A DNA stretch of 40,888 bases from Candidatus Bathyarchaeota archaeon (GTDB taxonomy: Archaea > Thermoproteota > Bathyarchaeia > Bathyarchaeales > DTEX01). The DNA is taken from assembly GCA_018396635.1 (NCBI GenBank), contig JAGTQE010000012.1, forward strand, positions 1 through 40,888, read 5' to 3'. Below, piece after piece: positions 1 to 7,887 of this stretch (position 1 is its first letter; each line of letters opens with the position of its first letter). The notes under the pieces were generated by a model. That model was not told where the DNA came from. It worked only from the letters and a program-made list of their open reading frames with translations, and searched no databases. Made by a program: the position numbers and the translations under genes.

Positions 1-184
1 GGGTGCAATGATGAGTAACAACGCTCTTAAAGGTCTTTGGATAAACCTTGCGTACCCCAAAAAGGCAATGATATTCACCATTAACATTCACAACATCCTC
101 GTACTCGGAAACCCACCAACCCTTCTCTCTGCATCTGATCTTAAACTGACTTATTAGATCCCAAACTCTAGGAACTTTAACCAT
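1..184 (-). CDS. Partial unknown protein (N-terminal 61 residues)
   Basis: An open frame runs leftward off the window from an ATG at 184. A purine-rich GGGGGAG about 11 bases upstream could act as ribosome binding site, which supports this start. The visible part begins MVKVPRVWDLISQFKIRC and is rich in aromatic and basic residues, with two adjacent His and a Cys near the cut end. I do not recognise the family and the rest is outside the window. It is divergent from the fuculokinase-like gene, with about 250 bases of A/T-rich DNA between them. Confidence 0.5.
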   Translation of the reverse strand, partial: MVKVPRVWDLISQFKIRCREKGWWVSEYEDVVNVNGEYHCLFGVRKVYPKTFKSVVTHHCT

Positions 185-315
185 TCTTACTTTTACTCCC
201 CCAAATAAAATTTGAGAGATTATAAAAATAATTTTAACATTTTCCTAAAAACTTGCCTAAATAAAAAATTAGACTTTACATCAAATTTTAATAAAAGTTC
301 TGAAGAAAAATGTGC

Positions 316-331
316 TTAATTTGCAAATTAA
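316..331. promoter_or_regulatory. 16-bp perfect palindrome upstream of fucK-like gene
   Basis: TTAATTTGCAAATTAA reads the same on both strands. It lies about 100 bases before the kinase start and about 130 bases before the divergent partial gene. A perfect 16-bp A/T-rich palindrome is the usual shape of a site for a dimeric helix-turn-helix regulator. The role is inferred from symmetry and position; no regulator gene is seen in the window. Confidence 0.35.
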
Positions 332-432
332 AGCAGATTCAGGGATCTCTTAAATTGCAGGTTCGATTAGAAGGAACTTCCCAAAAAAGCATATTTTCAA
401 CCTCAATAGATTTTATTTAGGGGTTAATCTTT

Positions 433-1953
433 ATGCGGCCTTGCGAGGAAGACTTCGTTCTAGTTTTTGATTGCGGGTCAACAAATATTAGAGCTGTCGC
501 AGTTAACCCTGCTGGAAATATTCTGGCGTTCTCAAGCCTACCAAATAGTCCCTGTCAGCAGCCAGACGGTAAACCCGGCTGGCTTATTTGGGACATGGAG
601 GATATTTGGCATAAGATATGCGTTGTCTCTCGCAACGTTTTGGAGCATGTCAGACCGGAGAAAATTAAAGCAGTTACTGTGATAACTTGGGGCGCTGACG
701 GTGCGCCAGTCAAGCGTAGTGGTGAACCAACCTATCCTCCTATTTCATGGCAATGCCAGCGGACGAAGGAAGTTGTGGACGAGGTTACCAAGCAAATCAG
801 TGCTTGGGAAATATTCAGGATTACCGGATACCAGATAATACCTTTTAACACGTTATTCAAGATTATTTGGCTTAAGAAAGAGTTTCCTGAAGCGATAGAA
901 GAAGCCTACACATGGCTCATGATGCCAGGCCTGATAGCTAATAGACTTACGGGAGAATTTCATATAGATCCTACCTCTGCATCTACAATGATGGCTATGG
1001 ACCTTGGAAAAAGAAGGTGGTCCAATAGGATGCTTGAGATCGCGGGAATAGATGAATCCTTCTTTCCAGATTGGAAGGAGCCGGGAGAAGTACTAGGATA
1101 CGTTACTGGGGAGGCTGGAAGAAATTGTGGTGTACCTCCGGGAACGCCCGTCATAGTGTGTGGACATGATACGCAATTCGCAATATTCGGCTCAGGAGCC
1201 AAACCAGGTGAACCAGTACTCTCAAGCGGAACCTGGGAAATCTTAGGTGTTAGAGTTAACTCTTTTAACCCCACCAAGAAGGGATTTGAGGAGGGATTAA
1301 TAATTGAGGCTGATGTTGAGAGGGGGCTCTGGAATCCTCAGTTCCTCATGATAGCCTCAGCTGTCGTAGAATGGGTTCTCCAAAACTTCTTCCGTGATCT
1401 CGGCGAAAGAAGATATGATGCTATAATCAGTGAGGCTGAAAGGGTTCCGCCTGGTTCTAACGGTCTAATTTTTATACCAAGCTTTGTAAGAGAGAGTGGC
1501 CCCCTCAAAAAGTACAGTGTTATGGGATCTATACTTGGATTAACATTGCATTCCTCCCGCAGCCAAATAGTCCGCGCAGTCTTTGAGGGGCTTACATTTC
1601 AGATGAGGGAGGCCCTAAAAAATCTGATTGAGGCTCTGAACATTGAGGTTAATTGTATTCGTGTTGTTGGGGGTGGGTCGAGAAATGATATGTGGAATCA
1701 GATGAGGGCTGATGCTACAAGGCTTCCAATTATAGTTCCGGCGCAGAGGGAAACCGCAACTTTAGGAGCGGCAATAATATCTTTTGTAGGATCTGGATAT
1801 TATAAATCCATTGATGAAGCGAGAAAGAGGTTCTTCAGTGAGGAGAGAATATTCTATCCAAACCCCGATAACAGCAAGATATTAGATAAGATATTCGAGA
1901 AATATCAGAAAGTTCTAGATAGCCTTAGGCATATTTACGGAGTAGAAGACTAA
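433..1953 (+). CDS. fucK: FGGY-family sugar kinase, L-fuculokinase-like
   Basis: Predicted to phosphorylate a ketose, most likely L-fuculose to L-fuculose 1-phosphate, in the cytoplasm. The 506-residue length fits the FGGY family. The N-terminal phosphate loop VFDCGSTNIRAVAVN, then NTLFKIIWLKKEFPE, GHDTQFAIFGSGA with EPVLSSGTWEILGVR, and the late VVGGGSRNDMWNQ all follow bacterial FucK closely, better than glycerol or xylulose kinases as I remember them. It stands alone: no fucose isomerase, aldolase or transporter lies next to it, and it converges with a HAD phosphatase with a 4-base overlap. Bacterial origin by transfer is an inference. The exact sugar is uncertain; rhamnulose or another deoxyketose is possible. 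Confidence 0.8.
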   Translation: MRPCEEDFVLVFDCGSTNIRAVAVNPAGNILAFSSLPNSPCQQPDGKPGWLIWDMEDIWHKICVVSRNVLEHVRPEKIKAVTVITWGADGAPVKRSGEPTYPPISWQCQRTKEVVDEVTKQISAWEIFRITGYQIIPFNTLFKIIWLKKEFPEAIEEAYTWLMMPGLIANRLTGEFHIDPTSASTMMAMDLGKRRWSNRMLEIAGIDESFFPDWKEPGEVLGYVTGEAGRNCGVPPGTPVIVCGHDTQFAIFGSGAKPGEPVLSSGTWEILGVRVNSFNPTKKGFEEGLIIEADVERGLWNPQFLMIASAVVEWVLQNFFRDLGERRYDAIISEAERVPPGSNGLIFIPSFVRESGPLKKYSVMGSILGLTLHSSRSQIVRAVFEGLTFQMREALKNLIEALNIEVNCIRVVGGGSRNDMWNQMRADATRLPIIVPAQRETATLGAAIISFVGSGYYKSIDEARKRFFSEERIFYPNPDNSKILDKIFEKYQKVLDSLRHIYGVED

Positions 1954-2714
1954 GACGCATTTATCCGAAGCAATCTTAAAATCTCTTTCAGGCTGCTTAC
2001 TCTAAAATCTGGTTCATCCTCAATCCTGCTAATTCTAGTATTTCCACGCTCCACCAATATCGTTTTCATTCCAGCCGCTTTAGCTCCCCTAATGTCTATA
2101 TCTGGCGTATCACCTACAAAAATGGAGCGTGCCGCCTCAACACCTAAAGCCCTCAACGCCACAGAAAAGATTTCTGAGCTGGGCTTACGCCTATTAACCT
2201 CGGCTGAAATAATCACAACGTTAAGAAGGCCTTTAAGCCCATGTAGAGATATGAGCTTATGTGCACATTCCGGAATCGCAAAGTTTGAGATAATCCCTGT
2301 CTTATACCCATGTTTGAGCAAAATCCGCAAGACAAAAGCAGCGTCCTCGTCTGGATAAACATGCCGCATAAATTCTTCTGAGTATGCGTTGGCCGCCCCC
2401 ACAACTATTGGGCTGTTTGGAGGATAGTTATAGCCGAGCATAATCAGAACCTGGGAGATCCTATGAGTGAAGTGAGGCTCCTCAAAATTCTTATATATTC
2501 TTTCGTAGAACTGGTTTCGAATCTCACGATATGCCTGCCTAAAATTCTCATATGAAATGTTAATCCCATTCATGTTAAGGAATTTATAAACTTGTTTTAG
2601 GCATTCCTCATTAACTTTGACAGAGTTCTTATCGCGTTCCACTATAAGCAAAGTATCAAATAAGTCAAAGAGCACAGCCTCAACGTTAGCCAAAGCGTTA
2701 CTTGAAAAGATCAT
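1950..2714 (-). CDS. HAD-superfamily hydrolase (phosphatase)
   Basis: A haloacid dehalogenase-fold phosphatase with all four motifs: VLFDLFDTLL (nucleophile Asp and acid Asp), GIISNF, a Lys in RRKPSSEIF, and the metal site FVGDTPDIDIRGAKAAGM. The helical cap sits between motifs I and II. I prefer the ATG at 2714 because GAGAGGCG lies about 9 bases upstream and motif I then falls close to the N terminus (254 residues). A GTG at 2744 or ATG at 2738 would add eight to ten residues. It overlaps the end of the sugar kinase by 4 bases on the opposite strand. The substrate cannot be told; small sugar phosphates or phosphoglycolate-like compounds are usual for this type. Confidence 0.8.
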   Translation of the reverse strand: MIFSSNALANVEAVLFDLFDTLLIVERDKNSVKVNEECLKQVYKFLNMNGINISYENFRQAYREIRNQFYERIYKNFEEPHFTHRISQVLIMLGYNYPPNSPIVVGAANAYSEEFMRHVYPDEDAAFVLRILLKHGYKTGIISNFAIPECAHKLISLHGLKGLLNVVIISAEVNRRKPSSEIFSVALRALGVEAARSIFVGDTPDIDIRGAKAAGMKTILVERGNTRISRIEDEPDFRVSSLKEILRLLRINAS

Positions 2715-2841
2715 ATCGACACGCCTCTCTTCCCGCATACGCACTTCACTCTTATCTCAGGTTGATTGCGGCAATAATATAATCTTATTCCAAAAAATAG
2801 ATATTTTTAGGCAACCCAGAAACCCTTGAAGGTGCGTCAGT

Positions 2842-3657
2842 TTGCATATAAATTGCCCTATAGTAGCGGTTATTGGTAGGAAAGCCTCTGGAAAAACTAC
2901 AGTTATTGAAACTTTAGTTCCGGAACTCATCAAAGAGGGTTTTTCTGTGGCATCCATCAAACATATTGCACATGAAGGCTTCTCGAGCGATAGGGAAGGA
3001 AGCGATACATGGAGGCATTGGAGAGCTGGCGCCAACCCTGTAATAGCGTTCTCTAAGAGTGAGGTTAACGTAATAGTCAGGGACTCTAGTATTTCGCTGG
3101 ACAAAATTTTTGATGTTTCTTCACTCTTTGGCGCTAAAGTAATCATCTTAGAGGGCTTCTCATCAATGGTTTTGGATGATAGGAGCATAGGTAAGATCAT
3201 ATGCGTGAAGAACATAGAGGAGTACAGAGAATATAAAGAACATGTTGAAAAAGACTTAATAGCATTCTGCTCACTACAAAAAATTAACGAGCAAATACTC
3301 AATATTAAAGAGAACCGCGCGATAATTGTTGAAAGAACCTTAAATTTCATTAGGAGAAAACTAAAGATACTTGAGATCTTGGGATCTCTCGCTAGACTGA
3401 ATTGTGGTAGATGTGGAAGAAAGATGTGTGAGGATCTCGCTGAAGAAATATACTGTGGCTCAGCAAGTATTGATGATTGCGTTGTAATCAGGATGAAGCC
3501 TAAAGTGAGCGTAAGGTTAAATGTTTCTGGAGAAGATATTCCTCTTCAGCCCTTTGCATCAGAGATTATCAGAAAAGCTGTTTTAGGTATGGTTTCCTCA
3601 TTAAAGAATGTTAGAATACGCGGCGATGAGAAAGTTGATATAAGTATTTCAAGTTAG
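2842..3657 (+). CDS. mobB: MobB-like GTPase with C-terminal Fe-S domain
   Basis: A P-loop protein of the molybdopterin-guanine dinucleotide family (MobB), an accessory factor in molybdenum/tungsten cofactor maturation. The phosphate loop GRKASGKT is at residues 12-19, followed by the family's KHIAHEGF and SDTWRHWRAGA segments. Residues about 188-213 carry Cys at 188, 191, 196 and 213, the C-x2-C-x4-C-x16-C spacing of the Fe-S domain found in RnfB and the corrinoid Fe-S protein. The start is TTG at 2842 with GAAGGTG seven bases upstream; no in-frame ATG fits. It is divergent from the HAD gene and precedes a polyferredoxin, which suggests a shared redox or molybdoenzyme context. Confidence 0.82.
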   Translation: MHINCPIVAVIGRKASGKTTVIETLVPELIKEGFSVASIKHIAHEGFSSDREGSDTWRHWRAGANPVIAFSKSEVNVIVRDSSISLDKIFDVSSLFGAKVIILEGFSSMVLDDRSIGKIICVKNIEEYREYKEHVEKDLIAFCSLQKINEQILNIKENRAIIVERTLNFIRRKLKILEILGSLARLNCGRCGRKMCEDLAEEIYCGSASIDDCVVIRMKPKVSVRLNVSGEDIPLQPFASEIIRKAVLGMVSSLKNVRIRGDEKVDISISS

Positions 3658-3726
3658 AGCTGTCGAAGTATCGAGAAGCTTAAATGCTTGTCTTAATCTA
3701 AGATTAAGAATTAAAAAGCAAAAATC

Positions 3727-4383
3727 ATGGGGGATCAGAGTCATATGTCACATAAAATAGGCTTAGTTGGTAGGAATTTCGTGGTGGTCGACCCAAGCAA
3801 ATGCATAGGCTGTAGTATATGTGAATTTGTATGCGCCTTAGAGAAGGAGGGTGAACCGAACCCGGCCAAGTCTAGAATAAGGGTTATTCATTTAAATCCG
3901 GCGCTAAACCTTGCTGTAACGTGTCGCTTCTGTGAGAACGCTCCCTGTATAAGGGCTTGCCCCCATAATGCCATTAAGCAATCTGAGAGGGGCGGCATCC
4001 TCATTATAGATGAGGAGAAGTGTGATGGGTGCGTCTTATGCATTCAGGCATGCCCCTATGGTGGGATAATGCTTAATCCTGATAAAATGGTTGTTATAGC
4101 ATGCGACCTCTGTGATGGGAAACCTCAGTGTGTTGATTTCTGCCCTGAAGAGGCTTTGAAGATCGTTTCAGACGACAAATACTTCAACGAGATGTTATAC
4201 TCAACAATAGAGAAGTTGCCAAAAACGCTTGAGGAAATCTCTGGTATAATTAGGAGCGGAAAATTAGATAGGATATTCATCGAAGCGGAGGAGAGAGGTC
4301 GAAGAATAGAGGAGAAGCTTAAAGCCTTGAGAATGAAAGGAATCAAAATGCAGGTAAAGAAAACATTTTCATCCACAAAATAA
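3727..4383 (+). CDS. Four-cluster 4Fe-4S ferredoxin subunit (DmsB/AOR-partner type)
   Basis: An electron-transfer protein with four Cys-rich motifs in order: CIGCSICEFVC, CRFCENAPCIRAC, CDGCVLCIQAC and CDLCDGKPQCVDFC. This is the layout of the Fe-S subunit of DMSO-reductase-type and aldehyde ferredoxin oxidoreductase-type enzymes, where it passes electrons to or from a molybdenum or tungsten catalytic subunit. No such subunit is in the window. The last 60 residues form a charged helical tail without Cys. A TATA-like CTTAAATG lies near 3679. An in-frame ATG at 3745, preceded by GGGGGATC, is a credible alternative start. The neighbour upstream is the MobB fusion, 69 bases away. Confidence 0.82.
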   Translation: MGDQSHMSHKIGLVGRNFVVVDPSKCIGCSICEFVCALEKEGEPNPAKSRIRVIHLNPALNLAVTCRFCENAPCIRACPHNAIKQSERGGILIIDEEKCDGCVLCIQACPYGGIMLNPDKMVVIACDLCDGKPQCVDFCPEEALKIVSDDKYFNEMLYSTIEKLPKTLEEISGIIRSGKLDRIFIEAEERGRRIEEKLKALRMKGIKMQVKKTFSSTK

Positions 4384-4414
4384 ACGCGAAACCTTTCATT
4401 GAAGTTACGTATCT

Positions 4415-4582
4415 TTAGATATACTTTACCTGAAATTCAGAGCCACACTTAGGGCACCTGACATATTCGCAGCTCAATGAGGACAGTATTTTGCTACAGC
4501 CCTGACAAGAAACTGTTCTAGCATATAAAATATCAAACCTGAAACCACATTCGGGACACGTTATTATTCGTCCTTTCTTCAT
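4415..4582 (-). CDS. Small double zinc-ribbon protein (55 residues)
   Basis: A 55-residue reading frame from ATG 4582 to TAA at 4415, with Cys pairs CPEC (9-12), CQGC (26-29) and CPKC (43-46) and one extra Cys at 38. The pairs sit in knuckle-like settings, CPECGF and CPKCGSEF, so it should bind one or two zinc ions. Such proteins act as nucleic-acid or protein adaptors in archaea, but this one's role is unknown. An A/T-rich box ATTTAAAT near 4602-4609 fits a promoter. It converges with the ferredoxin and diverges from the next gene. Confidence 0.72.
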   Translation of the reverse strand: MKKGRIITCPECGFRFDILYARTVSCQGCSKILSSLSCEYVRCPKCGSEFQVKYI

Positions 4583-4717
4583 CACTTCACATACCTTCTT
4601 TCATTTAAATTTTATAATATTATTCAGGGATAAAACTATTTTGCATAAACCTTACTAATTATGCTTAAATACTGATTATGATATAGTACAATTAATGGAC
4701 AATTGGCGGAAATAATT

Positions 4718-5116
4718 ATGGAGAAGTTTTTGCCAATACTTGATGTTATAAGATCTAGGCTTGCTGAAATTCTCTCTAAGAACAGGGACGGTATGTGTTC
4801 GTGGGATCTTGAGAAGCTTAGGAATGTAGGCGACGATTTAATTAAATTATCCTCGGATGTATATCCACGTTTACTTGAAGTTGGTCATAGAATACTCTAT
4901 CAATCTATAAGGGAGGCTGGATTGGGAATAATATGGAGAGTATCTCTTATTGAGAAAAATGGAGAAGTTAAGGCTGAGGATAAAGAGTATTTTGCGAACG
5001 TCTATGAGGCGCTACAGAATATACATATGAAGATTGAGAGTGGAGAATATTACAGGGCTCTGTTGGAGATCGCAAACAAAAGAAGGCGGGATGAGAAAGA
5101 ACAATTCATCCTATAG
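4718..5116 (+). CDS. Unknown helical protein, 132 residues
   Basis: I do not recognise this family. The frame is open from a TTG at 4703; I prefer ATG 4718 because GGCGGA lies just upstream. The protein is mostly helical and charged, soluble, with no signal peptide or membrane segment, and ends in a Lys/Arg/Glu-rich tail. One Cys and one Trp are close together near residue 25. A run of acidic and hydrophobic residues around 80-110 looks like a helix pair. It converges with the AAA-Lon gene, with 20 bases between stop codons. Codon use resembles its neighbours, so it is likely a real gene. Confidence 0.6.
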   Translation: MEKFLPILDVIRSRLAEILSKNRDGMCSWDLEKLRNVGDDLIKLSSDVYPRLLEVGHRILYQSIREAGLGIIWRVSLIEKNGEVKAEDKEYFANVYEALQNIHMKIESGEYYRALLEIANKRRRDEKEQFIL

Positions 5117-5136
5117 ATAGCTTTGGGTTTTCATTG

Positions 5137-7869
5137 CTATTCATTATTGCTTAGAAAGATACCCCTAACTTTCTCAAAGTCAAGTAATGCTATTGAAGCC
5201 GCCTCAAGAAATGTTTGGACTGGAACTATTTTTATACCGTGCTCGTAAAGTAGCTTTTCTACGCCAAAGTCCTTTAACTTATCATAGTTATATTTCGGTA
5301 TAACCAATACCTTAGCGTATTGATCTGATAATGCAGCCTCAATTTTACCCATTCCACGATAATCTAAACCGCCAACTGGCCAAACTTCACCTAGAGCTGT
5401 TATGGCACCAGTCATAACGACAGCTGGATCCACCTCAACTCCGGTGAAAGCTGAAAGCATTGACACGGCTATTGCGAGGCCAGCAGACGGTCCAGAGACT
5501 GGTGCCCTTGTTACCCCCAATCCAGCAACCTGCTTCTCCATCCCCTTTGCGGGCGTCACTATCTCAACGTAGACATCGTAGTCTTTAAATTTCCAGTTAG
5601 AGATCGAGTTTATATGTATGAAGGCGTCGTAGGCACTTGCAAGTATGCTCTCGCCAGTTTCACTGCCAATAACGTGTACCTTTCCTGAACCTTTCGGATT
5701 AACAACAACCTCTATAACACCAATGAGCCCGCCAAGTTCTCCACGTTCACCTAAAGCTATAAGCCCATAGCTCTTTCCAACCTCAGGCTTTGGTATTCTC
5801 ACGGTCTCAAAGACCATCCTCTTCGCCTCTTCAACCGCTTCATCATAAGTTTTCTCTAAGGCTTTTTCAAAGTGATATAGTTTTAGCGGGTAGTTCTCGG
5901 GGCTTACTCGCTCAAGTTTTGCTAGAAGGTCTGGGTCATCTGGCTTAATGTTTAGTACTGAAAATAGACGCTCTAAATCAGCTTCATAAAGCTTCCTAAT
6001 CTCATCAACCTTCTCAGGCCTATACTTTATTGCCTGTACAAGCCGAAGGCAAGCTTCGAGCTCCTTCGTTCTAAGGCGGTTAGCATCATCGATCGTATCC
6101 GCAATCTTTCTTGGGCTTAGTATTTTCTTCTCGAATACTCTCAATATATCCTCAGGAGTTATATTCTTTTCCAGGTGATGTTTATATCGCCTGAGGTGAA
6201 TCTCTATTATCTCAAGCTTCTCCTCCCTATTCTTCGGATAAGTAAATTCGAAGTGTCTCGTAAACCTTTCAAGCAGGGCGGGATCTAGAACATCGATGCG
6301 GTTTGTTGCCCCAATAACGACTACGTTTGTGAGCGGCGTAAAGCCGTCTATTTCCGTGAGCAATTGAGCAACAACTCTATCAATAACGGGATCGTGCGTT
6401 CCCCTTCTAGGAGCAATGGCATCTATCTCATCAAAGAATATTATTGCGGGAGCATTCTTACGAGCGTCCTCAAAGATGTCACGTATAGTCTTCTCAGGAT
6501 CACCGTAATGTCCTTGGAGAATTGATGGACCATTAATATTATAAAACCAAACATTATTTTCTCCAGCTATAGCCTTTGCTAGTAAAGTCTTACCAGTTCC
6601 AGGAGGACCATAAAATATAAAACCTTTCGGCGGCCTATAACCTGCTTTAACAGCCAGGTTGGCATCTAATGCTAGAGAAATCTCTTTAATTATCTCCTCC
6701 TTTATTCCATGGAGACCACCAACATCGCTATACCTCTCTTTTGGTGTTATTCTTACTATAGCCCTCTTCGCAGCCTCTGTCTTCTCCACAGTCGTATAGC
6801 TCTTTAGTTTACGCGCAGCCTCCCTAAAATCGCTCAAGTTCACTTCTATATTTTCATTTTTATCCTGCGGATCACCTTTAGATATTAATCCATGCAAAAC
6901 TCTGTTTATGATGCTGCGTTGGATTGGCTTAGCCTTCTCATTCATAACTATGTCAAACGCGTTGCATATATCTGCAGGCGTTAGCTTGGTTCCACCAACG
7001 CTCCTCAATGCATCCTCAAGAGTGTCCACTATCTCGCTAGGGTTAAGATGTATCTTATACTTTTCACACTTTCTTTTAGCAATTTCAACAAGCATAGCCC
7101 TGTTAATTCCAGCATCAAGGTCTATCGTCCCAACAATACCCCTACGCCTGAGGGACTCGGTAATAGTTTCATATTCATTGGTGGATATTAATAGAATGCA
7201 CCTATAATTCTTCTTTTGGAGATCATCTATTTTCTCCAAGAAGACCGTTTGAACTCTTTTCTCCTCCATACCGACCTCAGTTGAGGATGTAAAGCGGCTT
7301 CCAAAAGCATGAAACTCATCAATCAATATAATACTTGGCCTCTGAAAAGCCTCCTCAAAAAATGCGCTAAGCTGCTGAGCGCTCCTACCATACCACATAG
7401 TGTAAACTTCCTCTGGCCTTAAAGAGGCATAGTAAACTATTAGTCCATATTTTAAGCCGGCCTCAAAGACCTCCCTTTGGCACGCCTCAGCAAAGAATGT
7501 TTTTCCGCTGCCTGAACTACCCTTTAATACAAAGATTTTTGGCGGTGGAACTGGACTATTTTTCCGAACCTCAGGATCCCTAAATATATGGTAGTGAGCG
7601 CTCAAGAGAACTTTTTCAAAATCCTCATCTCTTCCAATAACATCATTTCTTGTAACTCTTGGAAAATCAATCCTTTTTCTTATAGCCTTAGCCCTTTTTT
7701 CAACCTCAGCTCTTCTCTTATCGGGAGGCTTTTGCAGAAATCTCCATAGCCTATACTGCCAAGAAGTCAAGTAGAGTAACGGTGAGAAAAATTTCCTTAA
7801 CATGTATCGATTATACCACCATTGATTTGTGAATTCAGCCTCCTTTTCCTCATCATATTCACTCTGCAT
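5137..7869 (-). CDS. AAA-AAA-Lon fusion: ATP-dependent protease
   Basis: A 910-residue protein with three recognisable parts. The first AAA+ module has Walker A GSSGSGKT at 117-124 and Walker B ILIDEF at 181-186. The second, CDC48/PAN-like, has GPPGTGKT at 421-428, IIFFDEID at 476-483 and ATNR at 521. The C terminus, from about 690, is a Lon (S16) protease domain with catalytic Ser795 in GPSAG and Lys842 in GKIEAA. The Ser-Lys spacing is 47 residues, not the usual 43, because of a short loop after PVGG. It should unfold and degrade proteins. An aromatic, basic N terminus (17-47) may bind membrane. The gene follows a membrane protein by 18 bases, so an operon is likely. It differs from archaeal LonB, which has one AAA+ module carrying a membrane insert. 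Confidence 0.85.
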   Translation of the reverse strand: MQSEYDEEKEAEFTNQWWYNRYMLRKFFSPLLYLTSWQYRLWRFLQKPPDKRRAEVEKRAKAIRKRIDFPRVTRNDVIGRDEDFEKVLLSAHYHIFRDPEVRKNSPVPPPKIFVLKGSSGSGKTFFAEACQREVFEAGLKYGLIVYYASLRPEEVYTMWYGRSAQQLSAFFEEAFQRPSIILIDEFHAFGSRFTSSTEVGMEEKRVQTVFLEKIDDLQKKNYRCILLISTNEYETITESLRRRGIVGTIDLDAGINRAMLVEIAKRKCEKYKIHLNPSEIVDTLEDALRSVGGTKLTPADICNAFDIVMNEKAKPIQRSIINRVLHGLISKGDPQDKNENIEVNLSDFREAARKLKSYTTVEKTEAAKRAIVRITPKERYSDVGGLHGIKEEIIKEISLALDANLAVKAGYRPPKGFIFYGPPGTGKTLLAKAIAGENNVWFYNINGPSILQGHYGDPEKTIRDIFEDARKNAPAIIFFDEIDAIAPRRGTHDPVIDRVVAQLLTEIDGFTPLTNVVVIGATNRIDVLDPALLERFTRHFEFTYPKNREEKLEIIEIHLRRYKHHLEKNITPEDILRVFEKKILSPRKIADTIDDANRLRTKELEACLRLVQAIKYRPEKVDEIRKLYEADLERLFSVLNIKPDDPDLLAKLERVSPENYPLKLYHFEKALEKTYDEAVEEAKRMVFETVRIPKPEVGKSYGLIALGERGELGGLIGVIEVVVNPKGSGKVHVIGSETGESILASAYDAFIHINSISNWKFKDYDVYVEIVTPAKGMEKQVAGLGVTRAPVSGPSAGLAIAVSMLSAFTGVEVDPAVVMTGAITALGEVWPVGGLDYRGMGKIEAALSDQYAKVLVIPKYNYDKLKDFGVEKLLYEHGIKIVPVQTFLEAASIALLDFEKVRGIFLSNNE

Positions 7870-7887
7870 GTCTCTTCACCTCTAAAT

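Noticed and set aside
185-432. Riboswitch or CRISPR leader in the A/T-rich gap
   Set aside because: No repeats and no conserved RNA fold were visible; the region explains itself as a divergent promoter region with one palindrome.
2757-3350. 197-codon minus-strand open frame
   Set aside because: It lies fully over the MobB coding region in antisense, has no family features and a Ser/Leu-rich composition typical of shadow frames.
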